This document shows, piece after piece, positions 1 to 7,818 of a stretch of DNA of 64,000 nucleotides. The stretch is from assembly GCF_005121165.3 (NCBI RefSeq), contig NZ_CP034413.3, forward strand, positions 2,852,001 to 2,916,000, written 5' to 3'. The position numbers were made by a program, and so were the translations under genes. Position 1 is the first letter of the stretch. Every line of letters starts with the position of its first letter. The notes beneath the pieces are model-generated. The model was not told the DNA's origin, ran no database searches, and saw nothing but the letters and a program-made list of their open reading frames with translations. The DNA is from Dysosmobacter welbionis. GTDB taxonomy: Bacteria; Bacillota; Clostridia; Oscillospirales; Oscillospiraceae.

Positions 1-1509
1 CACGGCGGAGGTGGAGTCGTCCAGGATCAGGATCTTGGGGTGCTTCAGCAGGGCCCGGGCGATGCAAAGCCGCTGCTTCTGCCCGCCGGAGACGTTGGAG
101 CCGCCCTGCTCGATATAGGTGTCGTACTTGTCGGGGAACTCCTGGATAAAGGAGTCCGCCTGGGCCAGCTGGCACATCCGGACCATCTCCTCGTCAGTGG
201 CGTCCTTTTTGCCCCAGCGGAGATTATCCTTGATGGTGCCGGAGAACAGCACGTTCTTCTGCAGCACCATGGCCACCTGGTCCCGCAGGGCGTCCATATC
301 GTAGTCCCGGACGTCCGCGCCGCCCACCAGGACGCGGCCCTCAGTGGCGTCGTACAGACGGGGGATCAGCTGGACCAGGGTGGTCTTGGAGGTGCCGGTG
401 CCGCCCAGGATACCTACGGTCTCACCGGACTTCACCGTGAGGTTCACGTTCTTCAGGCACTCCTTGCTGGGGTCCTTGGCGTAGGAGAAGCTGACGTTCT
501 CAAACACCACGGAGCCGTCCTTGACCTCTTCGATGGGCTGGGAGCCGTTCTTCAGATCGCTCTCCTCGTTCAGGATCTCTGTGATCCGCTCTGCGGAGGC
601 CCGGGCCATGATGATCATAGTCAGTACCATGGAGAGCATCATCAGGCTCATCAGCATCATCATGATGTAGCTGAACATACTGGTCAGCTGGCCGGTGGTC
701 ATGCTGCCGCCCACGATCAGGTTGGCGCCGATCCAGGACACGGAGATCATGCAGGCATACACACAGATCTGCATCAGAGGCATATTGAAGGCCAGGATGC
801 GCTCCGCCTTGGAGAAGTCCATGTAGATCTCCTGGGAGACCTTGCCGAACTTCTCTACTTCATGGTCCTCCCGAACAAAGGACTTCACCACCCGGATACC
901 CAGCAGGTTCTCCTGCACCACGTTGTTCAGGTGGTCATAGCGCTTGAAGACCCGTTCAAAAATGGGGTGGGCCCTGGTCATGATGAGCGCCAGGCCGATG
1001 CCCAGGATCGGGATGACCACCAGGAAGATCAGTGCCAGCTTGGGGTTGATGCGCAGGGTGAGTACCCAGGCGCAGATCAACATGATGGGGGACCGGACCG
1101 CGATACGGATGACCATCATAAAAGCCATCTGGACGTTGGTCACGTCTGTGGTCAGGCGGGTGATGATGCCGCTGGTGGAGAACTTGTCAATGTTGGCAAA
1201 GGAGAACTTCTGGACATTCCGATACATCTCCCGCCGCAGATTCCGCGCGAAGCCCGTAGAGGCCTTGGCGCCGAAACGGCCGGACAGTCCGCCGCAGATC
1301 AGCGCCAGAACAGCCATTCCCACCACGGTGAGGCCGTAGGCGGCAATATGGTGCATGCTGCCGGCCTTGACCCCCTCGTCCAGCAGCTTGCCGGTCATCA
1401 GGGGGATCAACACGTCAAACGCCACTTCGCCGATGACGAAGATGGGCGTCAGGATGGCGGCTGGCCAGAACTCCTGAATACAGCTGGCCAGGCTCCTTTT
1501 TTTCTTCAT
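1..1509 (-). CDS. ABC exporter, fused permease/ATPase (MdlB/MsbA type), 3' end cut by window
   Basis: Reading from the ATG at 1509 gives at least 503 residues and runs off the left edge. The N-terminal half carries about six membrane segments typical of ABC exporters. The nucleotide-binding domain follows, with Walker A GGTGTGKT near residue 368, signature SGGQKQR near 478 and Walker B ILILDDS near 492. The gene is preceded by an AGGAGGT ribosome site and lies 70 bp downstream of a MarR-type regulator in the same orientation. Such MarR-ABC-ABC operons usually encode a heterodimeric exporter that extrudes drugs or peptides. The substrate cannot be read from the sequence. Confidence 0.93.
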   Translation of the reverse strand, partial: MKKKRSLASCIQEFWPAAILTPIFVIGEVAFDVLIPLMTGKLLDEGVKAGSMHHIAAYGLTVVGMAVLALICGGLSGRFGAKASTGFARNLRREMYRNVQKFSFANIDKFSTSGIITRLTTDVTNVQMAFMMVIRIAVRSPIMLICAWVLTLRINPKLALIFLVVIPILGIGLALIMTRAHPIFERVFKRYDHLNNVVQENLLGIRVVKSFVREDHEVEKFGKVSQEIYMDFSKAERILAFNMPLMQICVYACMISVSWIGANLIVGGSMTTGQLTSMFSYIMMMLMSLMMLSMVLTMIIMARASAERITEILNEESDLKNGSQPIEEVKDGSVVFENVSFSYAKDPSKECLKNVNLTVKSGETVGILGGTGTSKTTLVQLIPRLYDATEGRVLVGGADVRDYDMDALRDQVAMVLQKNVLFSGTIKDNLRWGKKDATDEEMVRMCQLAQADSFIQEFPDKYDTYIEQGGSNVSGGQKQRLCIARALLKHPKILILDDSTSAV

Positions 1510-1579
1510 AGAATACCTCCTTGTGTCTTTGCTGTGCCGGGGGAAGCGATTGAGCCGCTTCCCGGCGGGGCCCGGTTGG

Positions 1580-2011
1580 TCAAATGAGATTTTGCTTCAG
1601 CTTTTCCGCGATGGCCAGGAACTGGTCAATCTCCTCCTGAGAGATGCCTCTGGTCAGCGTCGCCTCTGTGGCGGCGATCCGCCGCTCTGCCTCCTGATTC
1701 AGCGCCTGCGCCCGGAGTGTGGGCGTGATCCGCTTCATCCGGGCGTCCCTGACTCCCATAGAGCGCTGGACGAGGCCCTCGTCCTCCAGCCGCTTCAGCA
1801 GCCGGGAGGCGGTGGAGCTGCGGATGCAGAGGGCGCGCTCCAGATCCTTTTGATAGATTTCCCGGCCCTGGCTGTGGCAGAGATAACCGATCAAAACGCC
1901 CTCGATCTCCGTCAGCATGCTCTGGGGATGGTCGGCAGGCCCCCAAAGCCGTCTGCGCAGGAGATTGGACAGTGCCTTGATCTCATACCCGACGTACCGC
2001 TCATGCTGCAT
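1580..2011 (-). CDS. MarR-family transcriptional regulator
   Basis: The 143-residue product has the MarR winged-helix layout: an N-terminal dimerisation helix, a helix-turn-helix around residues 50-75 containing RSSTASRLLKRLEDEGLV, then a wing with a DARMKR segment. It starts at an ATG behind AGGAGG. It lies directly upstream of the ABC exporter and is probably co-transcribed with it, so it is likely to repress its own operon. The ligand is unknown. Confidence 0.9.
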   Translation of the reverse strand: MQHERYVGYEIKALSNLLRRRLWGPADHPQSMLTEIEGVLIGYLCHSQGREIYQKDLERALCIRSSTASRLLKRLEDEGLVQRSMGVRDARMKRITPTLRAQALNQEAERRIAATEATLTRGISQEEIDQFLAIAEKLKQNLI

Positions 2012-2037
2012 GGAAACACCTCCTCCAACTGAACAGG

Positions 2038-2060
2038 ATTATATTTTAGTTAGCAAACTA
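2038..2060 (-). promoter_or_regulatory. Promoter and palindromic operator of the MarR-ABC operon
   Basis: On the minus strand a perfect -10 TATAAT (2038-2043) lies just downstream of the inverted repeat TAGTT-TGCT-AACTA (2047-2060), which itself overlaps a direct repeat of TTTGCTA. The palindrome sits where the -35/-10 spacer would be, a typical place for an autorepressing MarR protein. That MarR binds here is inferred. Confidence 0.65.
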
Positions 2061-2134
2061 GCAAATGTCAAGAAGCAATCTGCCAAAATTTCTACGGGTC
2101 TTCCTTTAAAATTCGGCAGGCACCGAAAGAGAAG

Positions 2135-2166
2135 GAGGCGCCCCACACCGAAGGGCGGGGCGCCTC
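2135..2166 (-). terminator. Terminator after nrdG
   Basis: A 10-bp perfect stem (GAGGCGCCCC / GGGGCGCCTC) with a 12-nt loop is followed on the minus strand by a T-rich tract, just past the nrdG stop codon. Confidence 0.7.
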
Positions 2167-2192
2167 TGAAAAAACGGGTTGGAGGCTGCTGT

Positions 2193-2732
2193 TCAGCGGC
2201 CGCCCCGGGGGCGGTCCGGCAGGAAACAGAGGCAACCGGCCTGACGGCTGGCGTTCAGGTCGATGAGCCGCTGGTTGGAGCTGCCCCGGAACCGGAGGGT
2301 CAGGTCCTTCAGCTCCTCTACGAAGCGGCCGTCCACCAGCACATCCAACAGGGAGAGCATCTCGTCTGTCACCTCGCAGCGGGGATGAGTGCCGTCCGAG
2401 GTAAGCTCCTCATAGGTGAAGCCGGAGAAGCCCCAGATGGTCTTGTCCGGATACATCTGCCGGACCCGCCGGAGAAAGGGCACCAGGGCCCGCTGGTTCT
2501 CCGGTTCAAAGGGCTCGCCCCCCAGCAGTGTCAGGCCGTTGATGTAGACAGGGGAGAGCAGGGAGAGCAAATAATCCTCCGTCTCGGTGGTAAAGGGCTG
2601 GCCGTAGCAGAAGTCCCAGGTTTGGGGCTGAAAGCAGTTCTTGCAGTGATTGGTGCAGCCGGAGACGAACAGGGTAACCCGCACTCCCTCGCCATTGGCA
2701 ATGTCGCAGTTTTTGATCTCACCGTAGTACAT
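2193..2732 (-). CDS. nrdG: Anaerobic ribonucleotide reductase activating protein
   Basis: A 179-residue radical SAM activase starting MYYGEIKNCD. The cluster-binding cysteines are in CTNHCKNC (CX3CX2C) near residue 26-33, and LLGGEP follows as the SAM-binding GGE motif. It uses a [4Fe-4S] cluster and S-adenosylmethionine to put the glycyl radical on NrdD, encoded just upstream on the same strand. The start at 2732 was chosen because it matches the family N-terminus and follows AGGAGG. The two genes are separated by an unusual array of hairpins. Confidence 0.94.
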   Translation of the reverse strand: MYYGEIKNCDIANGEGVRVTLFVSGCTNHCKNCFQPQTWDFCYGQPFTTETEDYLLSLLSPVYINGLTLLGGEPFEPENQRALVPFLRRVRQMYPDKTIWGFSGFTYEELTSDGTHPRCEVTDEMLSLLDVLVDGRFVEELKDLTLRFRGSSNQRLIDLNASRQAGCLCFLPDRPRGGR

Positions 2733-2755
2733 GGCGGTCCTCCTGCTATTCTTCA

Positions 2756-2911
2756 AAATGGGCGCCCGCAGGCGCCCATTTGAGTTTGATCGTTTTTCCC
2801 GGGGACATGCGCCTCGGGAAAAACACCGCTCAGTTTGTAAGTGTGCGAGCGAAGCGAGTGCGCGCACAAACTGCAATCTCTTCGTTCAAAAGGCTTTGCC
2901 TTTTGAACGAA
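2756..2911 (-). repeat. Array of four hairpins between nrdD and nrdG
   Basis: Four inverted repeats follow one another: 2756-2781 (11-bp stem, loop CGCA), 2793-2823 (9-bp stem), 2831-2873 (8-bp outer stem with further internal pairing) and 2881-2911 (perfect 14-bp stem, loop TTT). None is followed by a clean T-run on the minus strand, so this is not a simple terminator. It may stabilise nrdD mRNA or reduce read-through into nrdG. The GGC-TTT-GCC tip of the last hairpin resembles one in the modB repeats at 62.5 kb. Confidence 0.75.
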
Positions 2912-2916
2912 ATATT

Positions 2917-5115
2917 TTACAGGTGCAGCACCCGGTCCCGGATCTCCTGAGTCCGGCCCTGGTTCCAGAACTGGGTTCCGATGTAGCCGCAGGTCCGGCG
3001 GGCCACATTCATCTTGTCCTGGTCTGTGTTGCCGCACTGGGGGCACTTCCAGATCAGCTTGCCGTTCTCCTCCGCGATCTGGATCTCGCCGTCCCAGCCG
3101 CACACCTGGCAGTAGTCGGACTTGGTGTTCAGTTCGGCGTAGATGATGTTTTCATAGATGAACTTCATCACCTGGAGCACCGCCTCCAGGTTGTTCTGCA
3201 TGTCCGGCACCTCCACGTAGCTGATGGCGCCGCCGGGAGACAGGGCCTGGAACTGGGCCTCAAACTTCAGCTTGTCGAAAGCGTTGATATCTTCTGTCAC
3301 ATGGACGTGGTAGCTGTTGGTGATGTAGCTCTTGTCAGTGACGCCCTCGATGATGCCGAAGCGGCGCTGCAGGCTCTTGGCAAATTTATAGGTGGTGGAC
3401 TCCAAAGGCGTACCGTAGAGGGAGAAATCGATATCGCTCTCCTCCTTCCACTTCCTGCAGGCGTCGTTCATGTACTGCATCACCTGCAGGGCGAAGGGGG
3501 TGGCGGAGGGGTCCGTATGGCTCTTGCCGGTCATGTACTTCACGCACTCGTAGAGGCCGGCGTAGCCCAGGGAGATGGTGGAGTAGCCGTGGTAGAGCAG
3601 CTTGTCGATGGTCTCGCCCTTCTTCAGCCGGGCGCAGGCGCCGTACTGCCACAGAATCGGGGCCACGTCGGAGAGAGTGCCCTTCAGCCGATTGTGCCGG
3701 CACATCAGGGCACGGTGGCACAGCTCCAGGCGTTCGTCAAAGATCTTCCAGAACTTGTCCAGGTCGCCGCCGGAGGACAGGGCCACATCGGGCAGATTGA
3801 TGGTCACCACGCCCTGATTGAAGCGGCCGTAGTACTTGTGCTTGCCAGGCTCATAATTGCCGGCGTTTGCGATGTTGCCGATGCCGGCATCTGTGAAGCG
3901 GTCCGGCGTCAGGAAGGAGCGGCAGCCCATGCAGGTATACACATCGCCCTTCAGCTCCAGCATTTTCTTGGCAGAGATGTAGTCGGGCACCATCCGGCGG
4001 GCGGTGCACTTGGCCGCCAGCTTGGTCAGGTAATAATAGGGGGAATCCTCGTGGACGTTATCCTCCTCCAGCACATAGATCAGCTTGGGGAAGGCGGGAG
4101 TGATCCACACGCCCTTTTCGTTCTTCACGCCCTGGTAGCGCTGCTCCAGGGTTTCCTCAATGATGAGGGCCAGATCCTTTTTCTCCTGCTCGTTCTTGGC
4201 CTCACCCAGGTACATGAACACCGTCACGAAGGGGGCCTGGCCGTTGGTGGTCAGCAGGGTCAGCACTTGGTACTGGATGGTCTGGACGCCGCGGCGGACC
4301 TCATCCCGCAGACGGGTCTCCACCAGCTCCTCGATCTTCTCCCGGGTGGGCCGGATGCCCAGGGCCTCCATCTCCTGCTCCACCAGCCGGCGGATCTTCT
4401 TCCGGCTCACATCCACGAAGGGGGCCAGGTGGGCCAGGGAGATAGACTGCCCGCCGTACTGGTTGGAAGCCACCTGAGCGATGATCTGAGTGGCAATGTT
4501 GCAGGCGGTGGAGAAGCTGTGGGGCCGCTCGATCAGGGTGTCCGTGATGACGGTGCCGTTCTGAAGCATATCCTCCAGATTCACCAGGTCACAGTTGTGC
4601 ATGTGCTGGGCGTAGTAGTCCGAGTCATGGAAGTGGATGATGCCCTCCCGATGGGCCTCCACGATGTCGGCGGGCAGCAGCAGCCGCTCGCTCAGGTCCC
4701 GGGAGACCTCGCCGGCCATGTAGTCCCGCTGGGTGGAGTTCACCACCGGGTTCTTGTTGGAGTTCTCCTGCTTGGCCTCCTCGTTGCAGCACTCGATGAG
4801 GCTGAGGATCTTCTCGTCGGTGGTATTGCTCTTGCGGACCAGAGAGCGGACATAGCGGTAGGTGATGTAGTTCTTGGCCACCTCATAGGCCCCGTGAGCC
4901 ATGATCTGGGACTCCACCAGGTCCTGAATCTCCTCCACAGAGGGGGAGCGGTTCATCTTCTGACAGCTGAGTTCCACGGACTCCGCGATCCGCTGGATCT
5001 GGACCGGGGTCATCCGGGCGTCCTCCTCGATAGTGTTGTTGGCCTTGGTGATGGCGGCGATGATCTTCGTGATGTCGAAGATGACCTCCGTGCCGTTCCG
5101 CTTCATGACTTTCAT
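2917..5115 (-). CDS. nrdD: Anaerobic (class III) ribonucleoside-triphosphate reductase
   Basis: A 732-residue protein beginning MKVMKRNG. Residues 3-90 form an ATP-cone allosteric domain, followed by the ten-stranded barrel of class III reductases. The C-terminus holds two CxxC zinc pairs (CQVCGWDG and CPQC) and the glycyl-radical loop RTCGYIG. It reduces ribonucleoside triphosphates to deoxynucleotides without oxygen, using the radical installed by NrdG. The ATG at 5115 follows a GGCGGAGAG ribosome site; longer in-frame starts would lie within the promoter and operator region. Paired NrdR boxes lie upstream. Confidence 0.96.
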   Translation of the reverse strand: MKVMKRNGTEVIFDITKIIAAITKANNTIEEDARMTPVQIQRIAESVELSCQKMNRSPSVEEIQDLVESQIMAHGAYEVAKNYITYRYVRSLVRKSNTTDEKILSLIECCNEEAKQENSNKNPVVNSTQRDYMAGEVSRDLSERLLLPADIVEAHREGIIHFHDSDYYAQHMHNCDLVNLEDMLQNGTVITDTLIERPHSFSTACNIATQIIAQVASNQYGGQSISLAHLAPFVDVSRKKIRRLVEQEMEALGIRPTREKIEELVETRLRDEVRRGVQTIQYQVLTLLTTNGQAPFVTVFMYLGEAKNEQEKKDLALIIEETLEQRYQGVKNEKGVWITPAFPKLIYVLEEDNVHEDSPYYYLTKLAAKCTARRMVPDYISAKKMLELKGDVYTCMGCRSFLTPDRFTDAGIGNIANAGNYEPGKHKYYGRFNQGVVTINLPDVALSSGGDLDKFWKIFDERLELCHRALMCRHNRLKGTLSDVAPILWQYGACARLKKGETIDKLLYHGYSTISLGYAGLYECVKYMTGKSHTDPSATPFALQVMQYMNDACRKWKEESDIDFSLYGTPLESTTYKFAKSLQRRFGIIEGVTDKSYITNSYHVHVTEDINAFDKLKFEAQFQALSPGGAISYVEVPDMQNNLEAVLQVMKFIYENIIYAELNTKSDYCQVCGWDGEIQIAEENGKLIWKCPQCGNTDQDKMNVARRTCGYIGTQFWNQGRTQEIRDRVLHL

Positions 5116-5152
5116 GGGACTCTCCGCCTCTCTTGTAGAATCAATCTCAATT

Positions 5153-5200
5153 GTAATATATCTAGTAAGCATTGTTATCATACCACACTAGATATGGGAT
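5153..5200 (-). promoter_or_regulatory. Paired NrdR boxes over the nrdD promoter
   Basis: Two 16-bp sites, at 5153-5168 (containing ATATCTAGTAA) and 5185-5200 (containing ACACTAGATAT), match the two halves of the NrdR consensus. They are separated by 16 bp, with centres 32 bp or three helical turns apart, the spacing known for NrdR tandem boxes. A -10 candidate TATGAT (minus strand, about 5176-5181) lies between them. NrdR repression of nrdDG is therefore likely; the nrdR gene itself is not in this window. Confidence 0.7.
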
Positions 5201-5278
5201 GAAAAGTTGCATTTACCATAGTGTCTTCCAAAATTCGGCGAGGAAATTTGTGCGTTCCGGAGAAAAGCTGTCGATGCG

Positions 5279-5308
5279 GAAAAACCGCCCCGTGCGGCAG
5301 GGCGCGGA
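5279..5308 (-). terminator. Terminator after the MazG-like gene
   Basis: A GC-rich hairpin (CCGCGCCC pairing with GGGGCGG, one bulge) is followed on the minus strand by TTTTT, about 25 bp past the stop codon. Confidence 0.55.
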
Positions 5309-5330
5309 GCGGTCGGGATCCGGAGAACAG

Positions 5331-5669
5331 TCAGGTCAGCTCTGTGTATTTGGCGGCGCTGCCCCGGGCCTTTTCCACCGGGTACTTGGCGGCGTTCTGA
5401 TCCACCTTGGCGTTCAGGATCTCATCCAGATCCAGGCCGCACACATCGGCCATCAGGACGCAGTAGCTCAGCACATCCGCCAGCTCCTCCCGGATGCGGC
5501 CCAGCTTGTCCCGGCATTCCAGGTCCGCGCCGCTCCACTGGAATATCTCCAGCAGCTCCGCCGCCTCCAGGGACAGGGAGATGGCCAGGTCCTTGGGGGT
5601 GTGGAACTGCCGCCACTCCCGGTCGTCCCGGAACTGGATCACCCGACGGATCGTCTCATCCCGCAGCAT
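5331..5669 (-). CDS. MazG-like nucleotide pyrophosphohydrolase
   Basis: A 112-residue all-helical protein with the MazG/RS21-C6 metal-binding pattern, EAAELLEIFQW followed by EELADVLSY. Such enzymes hydrolyse (d)NTPs, often modified dCTP, to monophosphates and pyrophosphate as housecleaning. The start MLRDETIRR at 5669 is preceded by AAGGAG at good spacing; a longer form starting MEKEL lacks a ribosome site. It lies 32 bp downstream of the RsmH-type gene and probably shares its transcript. Confidence 0.85.
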   Translation of the reverse strand: MLRDETIRRVIQFRDDREWRQFHTPKDLAISLSLEAAELLEIFQWSGADLECRDKLGRIREELADVLSYCVLMADVCGLDLDEILNAKVDQNAAKYPVEKARGSAAKYTELT

Positions 5670-5701
5670 GGATGTCAACTCCTTTTCCATAAAATCAGGA
5701 T

Positions 5702-6742
5702 TCACTCCGCCCGGACAGCCCAGCGCAGCTTGGTGGAGTGGGCCCGGGGGTTCCGGCGGCACTCCTGAGGGGAGGGACGGGTGACCTCCTGGGCGATGTC
5801 GCTGTAAAGCCCCTCCCGGTACTGCTGGCGGAAGGCCTGCTTCACCAGCCGGTCCTCCCCGGAGTGAAAGGTGAGGATGGCCGCCCGCCCGCCGGGCTTC
5901 AGCACATGGGGGAGCTTTTCCAGAAAGGCGTACAGCACCTCGAACTCACTGTTCACGTCGATCCGCAGCGCCTGGAAGGTCCGCTGACAGGACTTCTTCA
6001 CCGCCTCCTTCCGCTCCCCGGCGGGGAGGAAAGACAGCGCCCCCTCAATGAGGGCGTACAGCTGGCGGGTGGTATCCACAGTGCCGCCCCGGCGGAACAC
6101 CTGAATGACGGCCTTTGCGATGCGGTCCGCGTAGGGCTCGTCGGAATTTTCCGCCAGCAGGTTCTCCAGCTCCTCCTGGTCCAGCTGCCGCAGCCGCTCC
6201 GCCGCGGTGACGCCGGAGGAGGGGTCCAGCCGCAGGTCCAGGGGACCGTCCTGCTTGAAGGTAAAGCCCCGGGCCGGGTCGTCGATCTGCATGGAGGAGA
6301 CGCCTAAATCCGCCAGCACGAAGTCGAAGAGCACGCCGGGGGCCACCTGGTCCACGTCGGCGAAATTCCGATGCTGGATGGTGAGGAGCTCCGGCCCGAA
6401 GCCCGCAGATGCCAGCCGGGCGCGGGTCTTTTCCATCTCGATGGGGTCCACGTCCGTGGCATATAGGTGTCCTTGCCCCTGGAGCTGTGCCAGCATCCGG
6501 CGGGTGTGGCCGCCGTAGCCCAGCGTGGCGTCGTAGCCGGTCTGGCCCGGCTGGATCTGAAGGACCTCCAGGATCTCGTCTACCAGAATGGGGATGTGCA
6601 TCCCTGCCGGGGTCTTGCCGCTCTCGATGATCTTTTCTACATCAGAGCGGTAGTTCTCCGGGTCATGCTCTTTGTACTTCTCCTGAAAGGTGCGGGGGTG
6701 GGTGCCCTTGTACCGGGGGCGGCGCTTGTGCTCCTGCTCCAT
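5702..6742 (-). CDS. rsmH: RsmH/MraW-type 16S rRNA cytosine methyltransferase
   Basis: A 346-residue class I SAM methyltransferase. The motif-I region is GYDATLGYGGH and is followed by an acidic ATDVDP. LADLGVSSMQIDDPARGF is characteristic of RsmH, which N4-methylates C1402 of 16S rRNA. The first 50 or so residues (MEQEHKRRPRYKGTHPRTFQ onward) form a basic extension that ordinary RsmH lacks. The gene is not in a division/cell-wall cluster, where canonical mraW sits, so this could be a paralogue with a different target. Confidence 0.82.
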   Translation of the reverse strand: MEQEHKRRPRYKGTHPRTFQEKYKEHDPENYRSDVEKIIESGKTPAGMHIPILVDEILEVLQIQPGQTGYDATLGYGGHTRRMLAQLQGQGHLYATDVDPIEMEKTRARLASAGFGPELLTIQHRNFADVDQVAPGVLFDFVLADLGVSSMQIDDPARGFTFKQDGPLDLRLDPSSGVTAAERLRQLDQEELENLLAENSDEPYADRIAKAVIQVFRRGGTVDTTRQLYALIEGALSFLPAGERKEAVKKSCQRTFQALRIDVNSEFEVLYAFLEKLPHVLKPGGRAAILTFHSGEDRLVKQAFRQQYREGLYSDIAQEVTRPSPQECRRNPRAHSTKLRWAVRAE

Positions 6743-6808
6743 GGGATCAACTCCTTCTCTGAACCGCTATCATATCACAGCCGCAGCCAAAAGAAAAGTC
6801 CCGCCGCA

Positions 6809-6837
6809 TTGACAGAGCGGCGGGGACCGGATACAAT
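6809..6837 (+). promoter_or_regulatory. Consensus promoter for the XRE regulator
   Basis: TTGACA, a 17-bp spacer and TACAAT end 27 bp before the ATG at 6865. An AAGGAGG ribosome site lies between. Confidence 0.85.
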
Positions 6838-6864
6838 AGACATTCAGCAAGGAGGCAGATTTTT

Positions 6865-7329
6865 ATGGTAACTTTGGCACAGCGCATTGAGGAGCTGCGG
6901 ACCGCCAGGGGCCTGAGCCGTCCGGCTCTTGCCGCCGCCCTGGGCTTCCCCCGCACGGCGATTGAAAAGTTTGAGACGGGCCGCCAGACCCCCACCCAGG
7001 ACCAGCAGAACAAGCTGGCGTCCTACTTCGGCGTGTCCCTCTTCTATCTCCGGGGAGAGACCAACGACACCACCCAGATGTCCGACTGGATGGACGGGGC
7101 GTTTCTGGACGAGCCCGCCCCGGTTCCGGCCCCCAGGCGGGCGGCAGTGAAGCCGGCGGTGGCGGCGTCCTCCGGCGGGGAGGGCGGCACCATGTTCGAC
7201 GCGTTCCTCACCAGCAAGAAATTCCAGGAGGCACTGCGCACCGCGGTGCTGGATACTCTCCGCACGCCGGAGGGCCAGGAGCTCCTGACCAAGGCCATCC
7301 GGAAAGAGCTGGCGAATCGGCAGAAGTGA
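6865..7329 (+). CDS. XRE-family helix-turn-helix regulator
   Basis: A 154-residue protein. Residues 1-65 form a Cro/C1-type helix-turn-helix (LAQRIEELRTARGLSRPALA, then IEKFETGRQTPT). A proline/alanine-rich linker follows (about 85-105), then a C-terminal helical segment. It is transcribed alone from a consensus promoter. The linker-plus-tail design is common in small Clostridia regulators; the target is unknown. Confidence 0.85.
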   Translation: MVTLAQRIEELRTARGLSRPALAAALGFPRTAIEKFETGRQTPTQDQQNKLASYFGVSLFYLRGETNDTTQMSDWMDGAFLDEPAPVPAPRRAAVKPAVAASSGGEGGTMFDAFLTSKKFQEALRTAVLDTLRTPEGQELLTKAIRKELANRQK

Positions 7330-7511
7330 TGTGCGGCGGCGAAAGGGGCGGGGGATCGTGATCTCCCATCCTGTGTGTGCTCCGGGTGTATGGGGGAGGC
7401 GAAATGCGGCCGGAGGGAAAATCCGCGGAACGTTTGCCAACATCCGCTGCGCATAATACCATACAGAAATCAGGAGGGAACTGACGGATACAGACTGGGG
7501 GGCAGGCTCAG

Positions 7512-7727
7512 ATGAAGAATGTTCTGTATATAATCAAAGTGGTGGCACTGGCCTGTGCGGCCGGAGTGATTATGACGATCCTGGGGGCTTTTCCGCCTCT
7601 GTCGTTCCTGTATAACTGGCTTGTGGGCCACGGCCTGCAAAATGTATGGGTTGGACTGATGGCCGGTGTCATCGCCATCTGCGTGTCCCTGTACAATATG
7701 CACCACGCGAAAAAGAAACGGAAGTGA
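7512..7727 (+). CDS. Small two-helix membrane protein, unknown
   Basis: A 71-residue product with two hydrophobic segments (about residues 4-28 and 42-61) and a very basic tail KKKRK. The ribosome site is weak (a GGGGGGCAGG stretch 5-15 bp upstream). No family was recognised. It is followed by a strong terminator, which supports a real transcription unit. Confidence 0.55.
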   Translation: MKNVLYIIKVVALACAAGVIMTILGAFPPLSFLYNWLVGHGLQNVWVGLMAGVIAICVSLYNMHHAKKKRK

Positions 7728-7777
7728 GCGATTTGCGCTCAGTCCGGCTGAGAGGCTTGGATGCTCTGACCAATCAA

Positions 7778-7809
7778 AAGAGCCGCGGGAGTTTGATCCC
7801 GCGGCTCTT
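7778..7809. terminator. Bidirectional terminator
   Basis: A perfect 12-bp stem AAGAGCCGCGGG / CCCGCGGCTCTT with an 8-nt loop lies between the converging small membrane protein gene and the aminotransferase. Confidence 0.85.
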
Positions 7810-7818
7810 CTTGCGCGT

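Noticed and set aside
2731-5202. Long plus-strand open frame opposite nrdD
   Set aside because: Same compositional shadow effect; nrdD motifs on the other strand are unambiguous.
7330-7511. Decayed lysine-riboswitch-like or regulatory RNA after the XRE gene
   Set aside because: It has some resemblance to the 13.6 kb leader (a GGGGGAGGCGAAATGCGGCC stretch), but the other L-box elements and terminator are missing.
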